In this document: positions 8,479 through 17,112 of the stretch, piece after piece
Position numbering within the stretch: the stretch's first letter is position 1
Layout: each line of letters opens with the position of its first letter
Assembly (NCBI GenBank): GCA_019358895.1
Contig: JAHHIG010000009.1
Coordinates: 62,001-126,000, forward strand
DNA length: 64,000 bases
Direction: 5' to 3'
Origin: Tildeniella nuda ZEHNDER 1965/U140
Lineage (GTDB): Bacteria; Cyanobacteriota; Cyanobacteriia; Leptolyngbyales; Leptolyngbyaceae
Position numbers and translations under genes: made by a program
The notes under the pieces: model-generated
The model's database searches: none
What the model saw: the letters and a program-made list of their open reading frames with translations, nothing else
What the model was told of the DNA's origin: nothing

Positions 8479-9960
8479 ATGAAGTTTCTCCTAGACACGA
8501 ACGTCATTATTCCAGCAGAACCTGCAAGCCAGCAAATCCTTGAGTCAGGCGCTATATTTGTCACTGAACTCCTTCGGCTACTCGCAGAGGGAAGCCATCA
8601 ATTTTATGTACACAGCGAATCGATCAATGAAATTCGTGGAGATCGTAATAAGACACGCAGAGAAGTGCGGGAAGTACTTCTCCGGAAGTATCCCATTTTG
8701 CCTAATGCTCCAAAAACAAGCAAAAGACTTGAATCTATTTTAGGCAGTCATTCCCTAAATCGACACGATAAAGTCGATCTAATTCTCTTAGCAGCGCTCG
8801 ATTCAGATGCTGTTGATTATCTAGTAACTAATGATCGTGGTCTTCACAAAGAAGCATCTCGATTAGAGTTGAGCGCTAGGGTCTGTACTCCTGTAGAAGC
8901 GATCTCTATCATAAGAGCACTTTTTCCAGTAACACCAGTTCCGCCTCCAGCAGTAAAAAGCGTATATGTGCATGAACTAGATCAAGAAGATCCTATTTTT
9001 GATTCATTGAGAAAAGATTATCCAGGATTTGATGTGTGGCTTACAAAGTGTAAAAGAGAACACCGAAAAGCCTGGATTATTGACTCTCCAACCAAAGGCT
9101 TGGGTGGGTTATGCATTATCAAATCAGAAACTTTTCCTGAATATGCTCTTCCTACTCCAACTCTTAAAATATGCACCTTTAAAGTTTCTGAGAATAGTCG
9201 TGGCTATCGTTATGGCGAATTACTACTTAAAGCAGTATTTGATTACACCTTCAAGAACAATTACTTATCAATCTACTTAACAGTATTTCCAAAACAAGCT
9301 GAGCTTATTAGTCTTTTTGAGGGCTTTGGGTTTCAAGCTTTGAACAAACCGTCTCTAGATTTAGATGATGAGCTTATTCTTGGCAAGATGCTCAAGTTCT
9401 CAGTAGAGGACTATAATACTCTCAATCCTCTAGATTTTAATATTAAGTTTGGTCCCTACAATGTCAAATTTGATGGGGCACAAGCGTTTATGGTACCAAT
9501 TGTCCCCAAATATCACCGTATGCTTTTTCCAGAAGCAGAAGCACAGCTAGAAGTTATCCCTGGACAGTATCCTTTTGGTAATGGTCTTCGCAAAGCCTAC
9601 CTTTGCCATTCCAGCATACGGCGCATCTGCCCTGGAGACATATTATTCTTTTATCGTTCTCGTGAAAATCGCGGGATCTCAGCATATGGGGTTGTAGAGA
9701 ATATAATTATCTCTAAAAATTCCACAGGTGTTGCTCGCTCCGTTGGAAAAAGAACTGTTTATAGATTCCATGAAATAGAGAAAATGTGTAGTAAAGAAGT
9801 ACTTGTAATCCTGTTTCGCCTATCTTATATTTTAATTCAACCTATTTCTATTCAAACCTTAATTCAAAAGGGGATTCTCAAGACTGCCCCACAATCAATT
9901 ACTACTTTATCCGAAGAAGCAAAGCAATGGTTGAAAACTCAGTTTTCGAATCAGTATTAA
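8479..9960 (+). CDS. PIN nuclease - GNAT acetyltransferase - PUA/EVE-like fusion
   Basis: A 493-residue three-domain protein. Residues 1-148 are a PIN RNase-like domain: DTN at 6-8, Glu51 in SINEIRGD, Asp97/Asp100 in HDKVD and Asp119 in TNDRG supply the acidic metal site. Residues 165-310 look like a GNAT acetyltransferase; SENSRGYRYGELLL (238-251) fits the acetyl-CoA pyrophosphate loop R-G-x-x-x-G/A, followed by FEGFGFQ. Residues 335-450 resemble a PUA/EVE-like RNA-binding domain (CPGDILFFYRSRENRGISAYGVVE). PIN and GNAT domains are each known toxin folds, and here they share one polypeptide. The gene is AT-rich, has no HIP1 site, and its stop overlaps the ASCH gene's start. The role (toxin-antitoxin, defence or RNA modification) is inference. 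Confidence 0.8.
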   Translation: MKFLLDTNVIIPAEPASQQILESGAIFVTELLRLLAEGSHQFYVHSESINEIRGDRNKTRREVREVLLRKYPILPNAPKTSKRLESILGSHSLNRHDKVDLILLAALDSDAVDYLVTNDRGLHKEASRLELSARVCTPVEAISIIRALFPVTPVPPPAVKSVYVHELDQEDPIFDSLRKDYPGFDVWLTKCKREHRKAWIIDSPTKGLGGLCIIKSETFPEYALPTPTLKICTFKVSENSRGYRYGELLLKAVFDYTFKNNYLSIYLTVFPKQAELISLFEGFGFQALNKPSLDLDDELILGKMLKFSVEDYNTLNPLDFNIKFGPYNVKFDGAQAFMVPIVPKYHRMLFPEAEAQLEVIPGQYPFGNGLRKAYLCHSSIRRICPGDILFFYRSRENRGISAYGVVENIIISKNSTGVARSVGKRTVYRFHEIEKMCSKEVLVILFRLSYILIQPISIQTLIQKGILKTAPQSITTLSEEAKQWLKTQFSNQY

Positions 9961-10379
9961 TGTCAATTCACCCTGAGTTTGTCAGGCTGATTTTAAATGG
10001 TAAAAAGAAAGTAGAATTTCGTAAAATACGCTTTTCTATAGATGTTTCCCATGTTGTAATTTACGCGACTTTACCGATCAAAAAAATTGTAGGGTACTTC
10101 GAAGTAAAAAATATTAACACTGGGAGTCCGGATGAGCTATGGAGCTCTTATAGAAATATTGGGGGAATTGAGGAAGAACGTTTCTATGAATACTATAAAA
10201 ATTATTCAAATGGAATTGCTATAGAAATAGGGGAAGTCTATAAGCTAGACAACTATCTTCCACTCAGCTATATCTCATCGTCTGCTCCACCACAAAGCTA
10301 CTCGTACATAAACCGAAAAACATTTGAACAAATTGTTGGAATGATACACAGAAAAACAGAGTCGACATTGAGACGATAA
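9960..10379 (+). CDS. ASCH-domain protein, coupled to PIN-GNAT gene
   Basis: A 139-residue protein matching the ASCH (PUA-like, RNA-binding) fold: it opens with MSIHPEFVRLILNGKKKVEFRK, the characteristic start in which the Lys-x-Glu-x-Arg strand contacts ligand, followed by VVIYATLPIKKIVGYFEV. An earlier in-frame GTG-like start (9927) exists, but ATG at 9960 overlaps the upstream stop as TAATG and places the family's usual N-terminus first, so it is preferred. The arrangement implies translational coupling. As the smaller partner of a PIN-GNAT protein it could be an antitoxin, a targeting subunit or a nucleotide/RNA sensor; none can be chosen from sequence. Composition is AT-rich like its partner. 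Confidence 0.85.
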   Translation: MSIHPEFVRLILNGKKKVEFRKIRFSIDVSHVVIYATLPIKKIVGYFEVKNINTGSPDELWSSYRNIGGIEEERFYEYYKNYSNGIAIEIGEVYKLDNYLPLSYISSSAPPQSYSYINRKTFEQIVGMIHRKTESTLRR

Positions 10380-10461
10380 GCTGTAAGGGCAGTGTTTGAA
10401 TACAAGCAAGCAACAGATGGAGAATAGCACGCTCCAATAGCACCTTTTTCCTACTATCCTC

Positions 10462-11046
10462 ATGGATTTGGAAGCCCTCCTTCGGCTCAAACGCACGATT
10501 CGCACGATCGGGTTTGATGATGCACCGTTTACGCGACGGGCAAGTGAACCTGTAGCGGTGGCAGGAGTCGTTTGTGCTGGCACTCGCTTTGAAGGCATGG
10601 TGTGGACGCACGTACAGCCAGATGGATGGGATGCGACCGCTACGCTCACTGAAACGCTCCTTCGCAGTAAGTTTTTGCCGCAAGTGCATGTGGTGCTGCT
10701 GGATGGCATTTCGTTGGGTGGGTTCAATGTGATCGATTTGCCACTGCTTGCCAAACAGCTAGAGCGTCCGTGTGTTTCTGTGATGCGGCGCTTGCCGAAA
10801 TTGGACGCGATCGCACATGCGCTTCGCCGCCTTCCCGAACCAGAGCGCCGCTTGGAAATTCTCCAGCGCGCAGGCAGTATTCATGCGTATCCACCGTTTT
10901 ACTTTCAGGTTTATGGGGCTGAACCATCCATCATGGCAAAGGTTCTTCAGCAACTAACCGATCGTGGGCACGTGCCTGAAGCACTGCGGTTAGCTCATCT
11001 CATTACATCAGCAGTCGTTAAGGGTGAAAGTGGACATCAGGCGTAG
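10462..11046 (+). CDS. DUF99 family protein (endonuclease V-like fold)
   Basis: A 194-residue protein of the DUF99 family, distantly related to endonuclease V. Diagnostic segments are IGFDDAPF near the start, the hydrophobic strand VAVAGVVCAGTRFEGMVW, the acidic strand VVLLDGISLGGFNVIDL (about 77-93) and CVSVMRR. The first Asp pair (DD at about 19-20) and Asp in LLDG are positioned like the endonuclease V metal ligands. Activity of DUF99 proteins is not established. HIP1 sites reappear in this gene, so it is native chromosome and marks the right edge of the AT-rich cassette. Confidence 0.8.
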   Translation: MDLEALLRLKRTIRTIGFDDAPFTRRASEPVAVAGVVCAGTRFEGMVWTHVQPDGWDATATLTETLLRSKFLPQVHVVLLDGISLGGFNVIDLPLLAKQLERPCVSVMRRLPKLDAIAHALRRLPEPERRLEILQRAGSIHAYPPFYFQVYGAEPSIMAKVLQQLTDRGHVPEALRLAHLITSAVVKGESGHQA

Positions 11047-11054
11047 GTTTGGAA

Positions 11055-11182
11055 TAGCGGTCAGCAGTTAGCGGTCAGCGGTCAGCAGTTAGCAGTCAGC
11101 GGTTAGCGGTCAGCGGTCAGCAGTTAGCGGTCAGCAGTTAGCGGTCAGCAGTTAGCGGTCAGCAGTTAGCGGTCAGCGGTTA
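11055..11182. repeat. Heptamer repeat array (GCGGTCA / GCAGTTA)
   Basis: About eighteen heptamers of the AGCGGTC / AGCAGTT / AGCGGTT type in tandem, followed by related GCTGATA/GCTGAAA units to about 11240. The same heptamer recurs at about 24970, 27550, 29970, 36505, 40940, 41700, 54500, 55530 and 57340 in this window. Confidence 0.9.
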
Positions 11183-11250
11183 GCACTGGATTGATAGCCG
11201 ATCGCTGAAAGCTGATAGCTGAAAGCTGAAAGCTGATAGCTAATTCAAAC

Positions 11251-11280
11251 TTGACGTGGACGTTAAAGTTACGCTATAAG
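11251..11280 (+). promoter_or_regulatory. merR promoter with MerR-type operator box
   Basis: TTGACG (11251-11256) and TATAAG (11275-11280) separated by 18 bp, just upstream of the MerR gene. The spacer region holds an imperfect palindrome TTGACGT-GG-ACGTTAA. The 20-bp box at 11252-11271 recurs with 18 of 20 identities at 11697-11716, so it is probably the MerR binding site and the gene is autoregulated. Confidence 0.6.
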
Positions 11281-11286
11281 TAAAGC

Positions 11287-11679
11287 GTGAACGAACGAAT
11301 GCGGATTGGTGAATTTGCGAAACGGGCGGGTGTAACTCCTCGCACAGTGCGCTACTACGAAAGCTTGGGGCTGCTGGGTCCCAGTGAACGGGAAGGTGCT
11401 GGTTTTCGGTATTACACCGACGTAGAGTTAGCCATTCTGCAAAAGATTAACATTTACAAAGGGTTGGGTTTGAGCCTGGATGAGATTGCCGTTGTGCTGC
11501 CGCTCTATTCTGAAGATCCGACTGGAGTGCAAGGAAAGCGGAAGCTCGTCGAAATTCTCAAAGCACATCTTCAAGAAGCGGATGACAAAATTGAATCGTT
11601 GAACCAGTTTCGATCGGAACTCCAGGCAAACATCGATCGCATCCAGCAATGGATCGATGAGCGCGTCGAAGGCGAGTAA
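11287..11679 (+). CDS. MerR family transcriptional regulator
   Basis: A 130-residue MerR-family activator/repressor. The N-terminal winged helix has the signature FAKRAGVTPRTVRYYESLGLLGPSEREGAGFRYY, followed by the second helix-turn-helix and a long C-terminal dimerisation helix (about 80-125, KLVEILKAHLQEADDKIESL). There is no Cys, so it is not a metal-thiolate or SoxR-type [2Fe-2S] sensor. GTG at 11287 is the upstream start; ATG at 11299 is an alternative closer to the usual family start. Operator-like boxes lie before this gene and before the next coding block, so it probably controls itself and the SDR/aldo-keto reductase genes downstream. Inducer unknown. Confidence 0.9.
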   Translation: MNERMRIGEFAKRAGVTPRTVRYYESLGLLGPSEREGAGFRYYTDVELAILQKINIYKGLGLSLDEIAVVLPLYSEDPTGVQGKRKLVEILKAHLQEADDKIESLNQFRSELQANIDRIQQWIDERVEGE

Positions 11680-11696
11680 TTTTTTTGCTCCAAATA

Positions 11697-11716
11697 TGAC
11701 GTTGACGTAAAAGTTA
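11697..11716 (+). promoter_or_regulatory. Second copy of the MerR operator-like box
   Basis: TGACGTTGACGTAAAAGTTA matches the box upstream of merR at 18 of 20 positions and contains the same ACGT-NN-ACGT dyad. It precedes a gene relic and the SDR gene, which are the probable targets. Confidence 0.55.
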
Positions 11717-11739
11717 AAAGAGGTGAGGCATGCAAGAAG

Positions 11740-11862
11740 TCATTCCACAAGGTCAGTCTGTACGGGTTTTCTGGCGGCACCGAATGGTTGTGCAGCAGCC
11801 AAAGAAGTCTTCCAGGAGCGGGATATATGAGCCGAGGCACCCAACCACGATCGACCGTTGAT
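11740..11862 (+). pseudogene. Possible relic of an SDR N-terminus
   Basis: Between the second MerR box and the intact SDR gene, the three plus-strand frames read in succession KVSLYGFSGGT, then NGCAAAKEVFQERD, then GYMSRGTQPRS. Joined by two frameshifts this resembles an SDR Rossmann start (V-TG-SGG-G-A-AK-FQERGY). No open frame of useful length remains. The reading is by eye only and may be chance. Confidence 0.3.
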
Positions 11863-11905
11863 TGAAAGTTGAAAGCAACGATTGAAGTCAGGCAGGAGAT
11901 TGCAA

Positions 11906-12655
11906 ATGGCGGGTAAATTAGCAGGAAAAGTGGCGATCGTCACAGGTGCGTCATCAGGTATTGGTGAAGCAACGGCGATCGCGCTGGCAGCAGAGGGAGC
12001 AACCGTAGCGATCGCAGCTCGTCGGAGCGATCGACTGGCAGCATTAGCGAAACAGCTTACAGAGAAAGGCGGACAGGTTTTGTCGATTACTGCTGATGTG
12101 TCTGATGAAGCACAGGTCAGCGTCATGGTGCAGAAGACTCAAGCAGAATTTGGCAGAGTCGATATTCTCGTCAACAATGCAGGCGTAATGCTGCTGGGCA
12201 TGATTGATGGAGCCAACACCGAAGACTGGCGACGGATGATTAACCTCAATGTGCTGGGGTTAATGTATGCCACACATCAGGTGTTACCGCTGATGAAGGC
12301 GCAGGGCGGGGGACATATCGTGAACATCTCATCGGTTGCGGGTCGCGTTGCCAATGCTGGAAGTGGTGTCTATAACGCCTCGAAATGGGCAGTCGGCGCG
12401 TTCTCTGAGGCGCTCCGCAAAGAAGTCTACCAGAACAATATTCGCGTCACGATTATTGAGCCGGGACTGGTGGCAACCGAATTACCGCAGCACGTCACCG
12501 ATCCCAAAGCGAAGGAGACGACTGCTAGTTTTTATGGGTCGGTCAAAAATCTGGACAGTGAGGATATTGCAGCGGCGATCGTCTATGCCGTGACGCAGCC
12601 TTCTCATGTGAACGTCAATGAAATTCTCATTCGCCCCACGGAGCAAGAGCGGTAA
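11906..12655 (+). CDS. Short-chain dehydrogenase/reductase (classical SDR)
   Basis: A 249-residue classical SDR, a cytosolic NAD(P)-dependent oxidoreductase. TGASSGIGEA (about 13-22) is the cofactor-binding glycine motif, NNAGVMLLG the NNAG motif, SSVAGRVANAGSGVYNASK carries catalytic Ser, Tyr and Lys (YNASK), and EPGLVATEL follows. The Arg-Arg-Ser in AARRSDRL after the second strand favours NADP(H). ATG at 11906 is chosen over a TTG at 11882 because AGGAG lies at about 11893 and the family starts with MxxKLxGKVAIVTG. It follows the MerR box and is probably part of that regulon. Substrate unknown. Confidence 0.92.
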   Translation: MAGKLAGKVAIVTGASSGIGEATAIALAAEGATVAIAARRSDRLAALAKQLTEKGGQVLSITADVSDEAQVSVMVQKTQAEFGRVDILVNNAGVMLLGMIDGANTEDWRRMINLNVLGLMYATHQVLPLMKAQGGGHIVNISSVAGRVANAGSGVYNASKWAVGAFSEALRKEVYQNNIRVTIIEPGLVATELPQHVTDPKAKETTASFYGSVKNLDSEDIAAAIVYAVTQPSHVNVNEILIRPTEQER

Positions 12656-12663
12656 AGCAAACT

Positions 12664-12692
12664 CGTAAGGACGTTACATGCAACGTCCTCAC
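12664..12692. terminator. Hairpin after the SDR gene
   Basis: AGGACGTT / AACGTCCT, an 8-bp stem with a 6-nt loop, 10 bp after the SDR stop. No T-run follows, so termination is uncertain. Confidence 0.4.
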
Positions 12693-12744
12693 AGCAAGAT
12701 TCTGTAGGCTGAGCATTGCCCACCCTACTGCTGAGCTAAGCTCC

Positions 12745-13017
12745 ATCGTTCGAGTTCAGCGCTGCATTGTCCGAGTTCTAAGCTGCATCATCCGAGTTCA
12801 GAACTGCATCGTTCGAGTTCTAAGCTCCATCATCCGAGTTCTAAGCTCCATCGTTCGAGTTCTAAGCTCCATCATCCGAGTTCAGAACTGCATCATCCGA
12901 GTTCTAAGCTCCATCATCCGAGTTCTAAGCTCCATCGTTCGAGTTCTAAGCTCCATCATCCGAGTTCAGAACTGCATCATCCGAGTTCAGAACTGCATCA
13001 TCCGAGTTGTAAGCTCC
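12745..13017. repeat. Array of thirteen 21-bp direct repeats
   Basis: Thirteen contiguous units of exactly 21 bp with consensus ATCRTYCGAGTTCTAAGCTCC; flanking partial units extend to about 12736 and 13028. Two variant endings alternate, TCTAAGCTCC and TCAGAACTGC. There are no insertions or deletions between units, which is unusual for neutral repeats. A 21-bp unit is seven codons or two helical turns. The array separates the SDR from the first aldo/keto reductase gene. Spacers are absent, so this is not a CRISPR array. Confidence 0.95.
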
Positions 13018-13091
13018 ATCTTCGAGTAGTCGCGCCTCGATCGCATTCGTTTCAATCAGCACAAACGTAAACCATACACAGGAACGCTTTC

Positions 13092-14078
13092 ATGCAAACG
13101 AGAAAACTGGGTAATCAAGGGTTGGTTGTTTCGGAACTCGGGCTGGGTTGCATGGGGATGTCGATCGCCTATGGCGCAGCCGATGAAACCGAATCGATCG
13201 CCACTCTTCACCGCGCATTAGAGTTGGGTGTCACCTTCCTCGATACCGCTGATGCGTATGGTCCGGGTCACAATGAGGAGTTAATCAGAACGGCAATCAA
13301 AGATCGCCGCGATCAGGTAACTCTGGCAACAAAGTTCGGCATTCAGGGCTTTGATGACACCTTTCAACTGTTGATTAATGGCAGTCCTGAATACGTGTAC
13401 CAAGCCTGCGATGCTTCCTTGCAGCGATTAGGCATCGACACGATCGATCTGTATTATCTGCATCGGGTTGATCCAACGGTGCCGATTGAGGAAACTGTGG
13501 GCGCAATGGCAACGCTGGTAAAGCAGGGAAAGGTTCGCTACATCGGGCTTTCGGAAGCATCTTCAGAAACCATCAGACGTGCTCATGCCGTTCATCCCAT
13601 TACCGCGTTGCAAACCGAATATTCGCTCTGGAACCGCGATCCAGAAGATACCATTTTGCCAACGGTGCGCGAATTGGGCATTGGCTTTGTACCCTACAGT
13701 CCGATGGGGCGCGGGTTTCTCTCTGGGCAAATTACCAGCCCCGATGATTTTGCTGCTGATGATTTTCGTAGAACGTTGCCTCAATTTCAAGGCGATAATT
13801 TCTACAAAAATCTACAAGTGGTCGATCGCGTTAAAGCGATCGCGGCTGAAAAAGGAGCAACACCCGGACAACTCGCGCTTGCCTGGTTATTGGCTCAGGG
13901 CGACGATATTGTGCCCATTCCTGGAACCAAACGCCGCACTTATCTAGAAGAAAACGTCGGCGCAACAGCAATCAAACTAACACCGGAAGATTTGCAACGG
14001 CTTGAAGACGTAGCACCAAAAGGATCTGTGGCAGGCGATCGCTACGCTGAATCAATGATGAGCAGCGTCGATCGTTGA
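13092..14078 (+). CDS. Aldo/keto reductase (copy 1 of tandem pair)
   Basis: A 328-residue aldo/keto reductase of the AKR13/YajO-like group, a cytosolic NADPH-dependent carbonyl reductase. The catalytic tetrad is visible: Asp and Tyr in [15 protein letters not shown], Lys in TLATKFG, and His in [11 protein letters not shown]. Cofactor-binding segments are [12 protein letters not shown] and [24 protein letters not shown] lies a short distance before the ATG. The gene directly downstream encodes a close paralogue with the same N-terminus ([20 protein letters not shown]), so the pair arose by tandem duplication. Aldehyde detoxification is the likely role by family. Confidence 0.93.
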   Translation: MQTRKLGNQGLVVSELGLGCMGMSIAYGAADETESIATLHRALELGVTFLDTADAYGPGHNEELIRTAIKDRRDQVTLATKFGIQGFDDTFQLLINGSPEYVYQACDASLQRLGIDTIDLYYLHRVDPTVPIEETVGAMATLVKQGKVRYIGLSEASSETIRRAHAVHPITALQTEYSLWNRDPEDTILPTVRELGIGFVPYSPMGRGFLSGQITSPDDFAADDFRRTLPQFQGDNFYKNLQVVDRVKAIAAEKGATPGQLALAWLLAQGDDIVPIPGTKRRTYLEENVGATAIKLTPEDLQRLEDVAPKGSVAGDRYAESMMSSVDR

Positions 14079-14138
14079 AACTACACCGATTGATAGACAT
14101 ACTCCACTCAAAACAACTGTATGAAGAGGATTCAACCC

Positions 14139-15125
<987 letters not shown>

Positions 15126-15155
15126 TCAGTTGTTGGTTGTTGGTTGTTGGTTTTT

Positions 15156-15194
15156 AGCAGAGCGATCGTACTGGTTGGTGCGATCGCTCTGCTT
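15156..15194. terminator. Bidirectional hairpin terminator
   Basis: AGCAGAGCGATCG pairs with CGATCGCTCTGCT around a short loop, between the convergent aldo/keto reductase and PhoX-like genes. T-rich sequence precedes it and CTT follows. The stem incorporates a HIP1 octamer. Confidence 0.65.
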
Positions 15195-15245
15195 AAGATC
15201 GTGGTGGTCTGCTGTCAACACAACGGATGAGAATGGGCGATCGTG

Positions 15246-16787
15246 TTAGTCCTGACCGTCTGTCCAGGGTCCCCAGATGGCAAAGGTGATGCCAGGAGTC
15301 TGGATGTTGACAAACATTGTTTTACCATCGGGTGAGAAGCAGGCTCCAGCAAATTCATTATCCGCAAAGGCATCTTTGAGGGCAGCATCCGTGCTGTTTG
15401 CAAAGAGAACATTCTTCGCAAATTGATAGAGTTTACCCTTCTTGGTCACACCCACCAGATACTGCTCACCGCCGCCATCCTCGCACAGAATCAGATCGCC
15501 GAAGGGAGTCACGACCACATTGTCAGGCTCGTCGAGCAAATCTCCGGCAGAAGAAGCCTCAACTAACAGCTTGAGTGTTTCTTTGCGGGGATCGTATTCC
15601 CAAACCTGACCATTACCCCGAACATTATCAAAAGCTGGGGTTCCCGCCTGGGTCGCCACAAAGTAAACTTTACCGTTGCCATAAAACGCGCCTTCACCCC
15701 GGAAGAAGATGGCAGCGCCCTTAGCCTGTGCTTGACCCCGAACTGATTCCGGCTTGCCGAGACTATTAGCCGTATCGTCGTTGTCGGTAAAATCAGGATC
15801 GGGATTGTCAACCTTGACCCATTCCACCTCAAACTCTTGCTTCACCTTAATCAATCCAGGCTGTCCGCCCTTGCCAGGAACAGGAAGGTTGGGGTTGTTG
15901 GTTGTAATGAGCGCAAAGTTTTCTGCGCCCTTGATCTTCAGCGCATACAGAGTGCCGCCCTTTTGCAAGTCGCCCAACTGGATCTGCTTGGGTTTTTTGC
16001 CTTCTTCAATCACTCTGGGCACAAAGCGGTAGAAGCAGCTATCGCCACGGTCTTCTGTTTCGTAGATGTAGCCCGTTTTGGGGTCTACGGCGATCGCCTC
16101 ATGGCTGAAACGCCCCATTTCTTTTAAGGGAATTGGATTCACAATGCCGCTGTCAGCATTTGCATAAACGTCAAAGTTGTAACCATGCTTGACGATCGCA
16201 CCAGTCGCACTGGTCGTGTTTGAGAAAGTCTCTTCGCAGCTAATCCAGCTACTCCAGGGTGTGCCCCCACCAGCACAGTTGGTTCTCGTGCCAGCCAGAG
16301 AAACAAAGTCTTTGATCAGTTCGCGGTTACGTCCGACGACCAATGTGGTTGTGCCACCAAGCGCAACGGTTGAATAGCGGTTCGTTCCAGAAACCGGATA
16401 GTTGTAATTGGCGGGCAGAGAGGTGCTTAACTCATGGTTACGCACCAACAGTACTGTGTTGTTGGGACCAGGAAACGCTGCCATACCATCGTGACCTGCG
16501 GGCACCTTGAAGCCATCGCTCATCGGCTGCCCAACAATAGAGATTGCCCGGTAGTTGAATCCAGGCGGAAGTGCTAACAGAGGCTCTTTACTTAAATCAC
16601 CTAAAACAGTGTTGACGAGTTCTTCTGCGTTTACAGGCAGTTTGGGACTTAACGGACCAAAGCCAATACTTCTTGAAACTTTACCGCTGGCAACGCTTGC
16701 ATAAAAAGCTTCCAGAGGAGTAAGCATGGTGACACTGGCAGCAGATGCCCCAGCTAAAGTCAAAAACCGACGGCGAGAGGTGCTCAT
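15246..16787 (-). CDS. PhoX-like (DUF839) Tat-exported protein
   Basis: A 513-residue periplasmic protein of the PhoX/DUF839 beta-propeller family. The Tat signal is explicit (SRRRFLTLAGASAASVTML). Family landmarks are AAFPGPNNTVLLVRNHE, GGTPWSSWISCEETFSN, MGRFSHEAIAVDPKTGYIYETEDRGDSCFYRF and the C-terminal NIQTPG segment. The Cys-Glu-Glu and His-Glu motifs correspond to metal-binding residues in PhoX alkaline phosphatase, which uses iron and calcium. Many DUF839 proteins in cyanobacteria are not proven phosphatases. No Pho-box was confirmed upstream. It is a single gene, convergent with the aldo/keto reductases. Confidence 0.88.
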   Translation of the reverse strand: MSTSRRRFLTLAGASAASVTMLTPLEAFYASVASGKVSRSIGFGPLSPKLPVNAEELVNTVLGDLSKEPLLALPPGFNYRAISIVGQPMSDGFKVPAGHDGMAAFPGPNNTVLLVRNHELSTSLPANYNYPVSGTNRYSTVALGGTTTLVVGRNRELIKDFVSLAGTRTNCAGGGTPWSSWISCEETFSNTTSATGAIVKHGYNFDVYANADSGIVNPIPLKEMGRFSHEAIAVDPKTGYIYETEDRGDSCFYRFVPRVIEEGKKPKQIQLGDLQKGGTLYALKIKGAENFALITTNNPNLPVPGKGGQPGLIKVKQEFEVEWVKVDNPDPDFTDNDDTANSLGKPESVRGQAQAKGAAIFFRGEGAFYGNGKVYFVATQAGTPAFDNVRGNGQVWEYDPRKETLKLLVEASSAGDLLDEPDNVVVTPFGDLILCEDGGGEQYLVGVTKKGKLYQFAKNVLFANSTDAALKDAFADNEFAGACFSPDGKTMFVNIQTPGITFAIWGPWTDGQD

Positions 16788-17112
16788 TTATCTGTTGCCC
16801 TAAGAAATACGGCTCTCAGTATATAAAGCTACAAATACTTGTACGCTAAAGTCGGTTTAAGCTTTAGTTATTAAACTCTGTTTGAGTAGTAAGGATTTGC
16901 AACGTGTTCTCATCTAAGCAGCTTGATGATGAGTGCGATCGCCTTTTGTATCGGTTGGGTTAAAGCATGAAAGTCAATTCGCTCACACAGCATGATGTTA
17001 ATTCCAGGACTTACGCATTTTGACCAAAACCTCGGAGGTTTAAACCACGATGTTGGTCACGCTGCTTGATGCTTGGTTAAAACCTCCGAGGCTTGCGTAA
17101 GTCCTCAAGATG
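16788..17112. other. Intergenic region with an inverted-repeat element
   Basis: A 325-bp gap upstream of the PhoX-like gene and downstream of the small protein at 17113. About one third is the inverted-repeat element at 17006-17105. The remainder (16795-16900) is AT-rich and presumably holds the PhoX-like promoter. No gene was recognised. Confidence 0.5.
17006..17105. mobile_element. MITE-like element, family AGGACTTACGCA
   Basis: A 100-bp element bounded by perfect 12-bp terminal inverted repeats AGGACTTACGCA / TGCGTAAGTCCT. Inside, AAAACCTCGGAGGTTTAA and TTAAAACCTCCGAGG form a second inverted pair. Related copies are at 47631-47740, 49411-49511 and, degenerate, near 63636. It has no coding capacity and would need a transposase in trans. 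Confidence 0.85.

Noticed and set aside
12745-13017. 21-bp array considered as a CRISPR
   Set aside because: The units are contiguous with no unique spacers and no cas genes are present.
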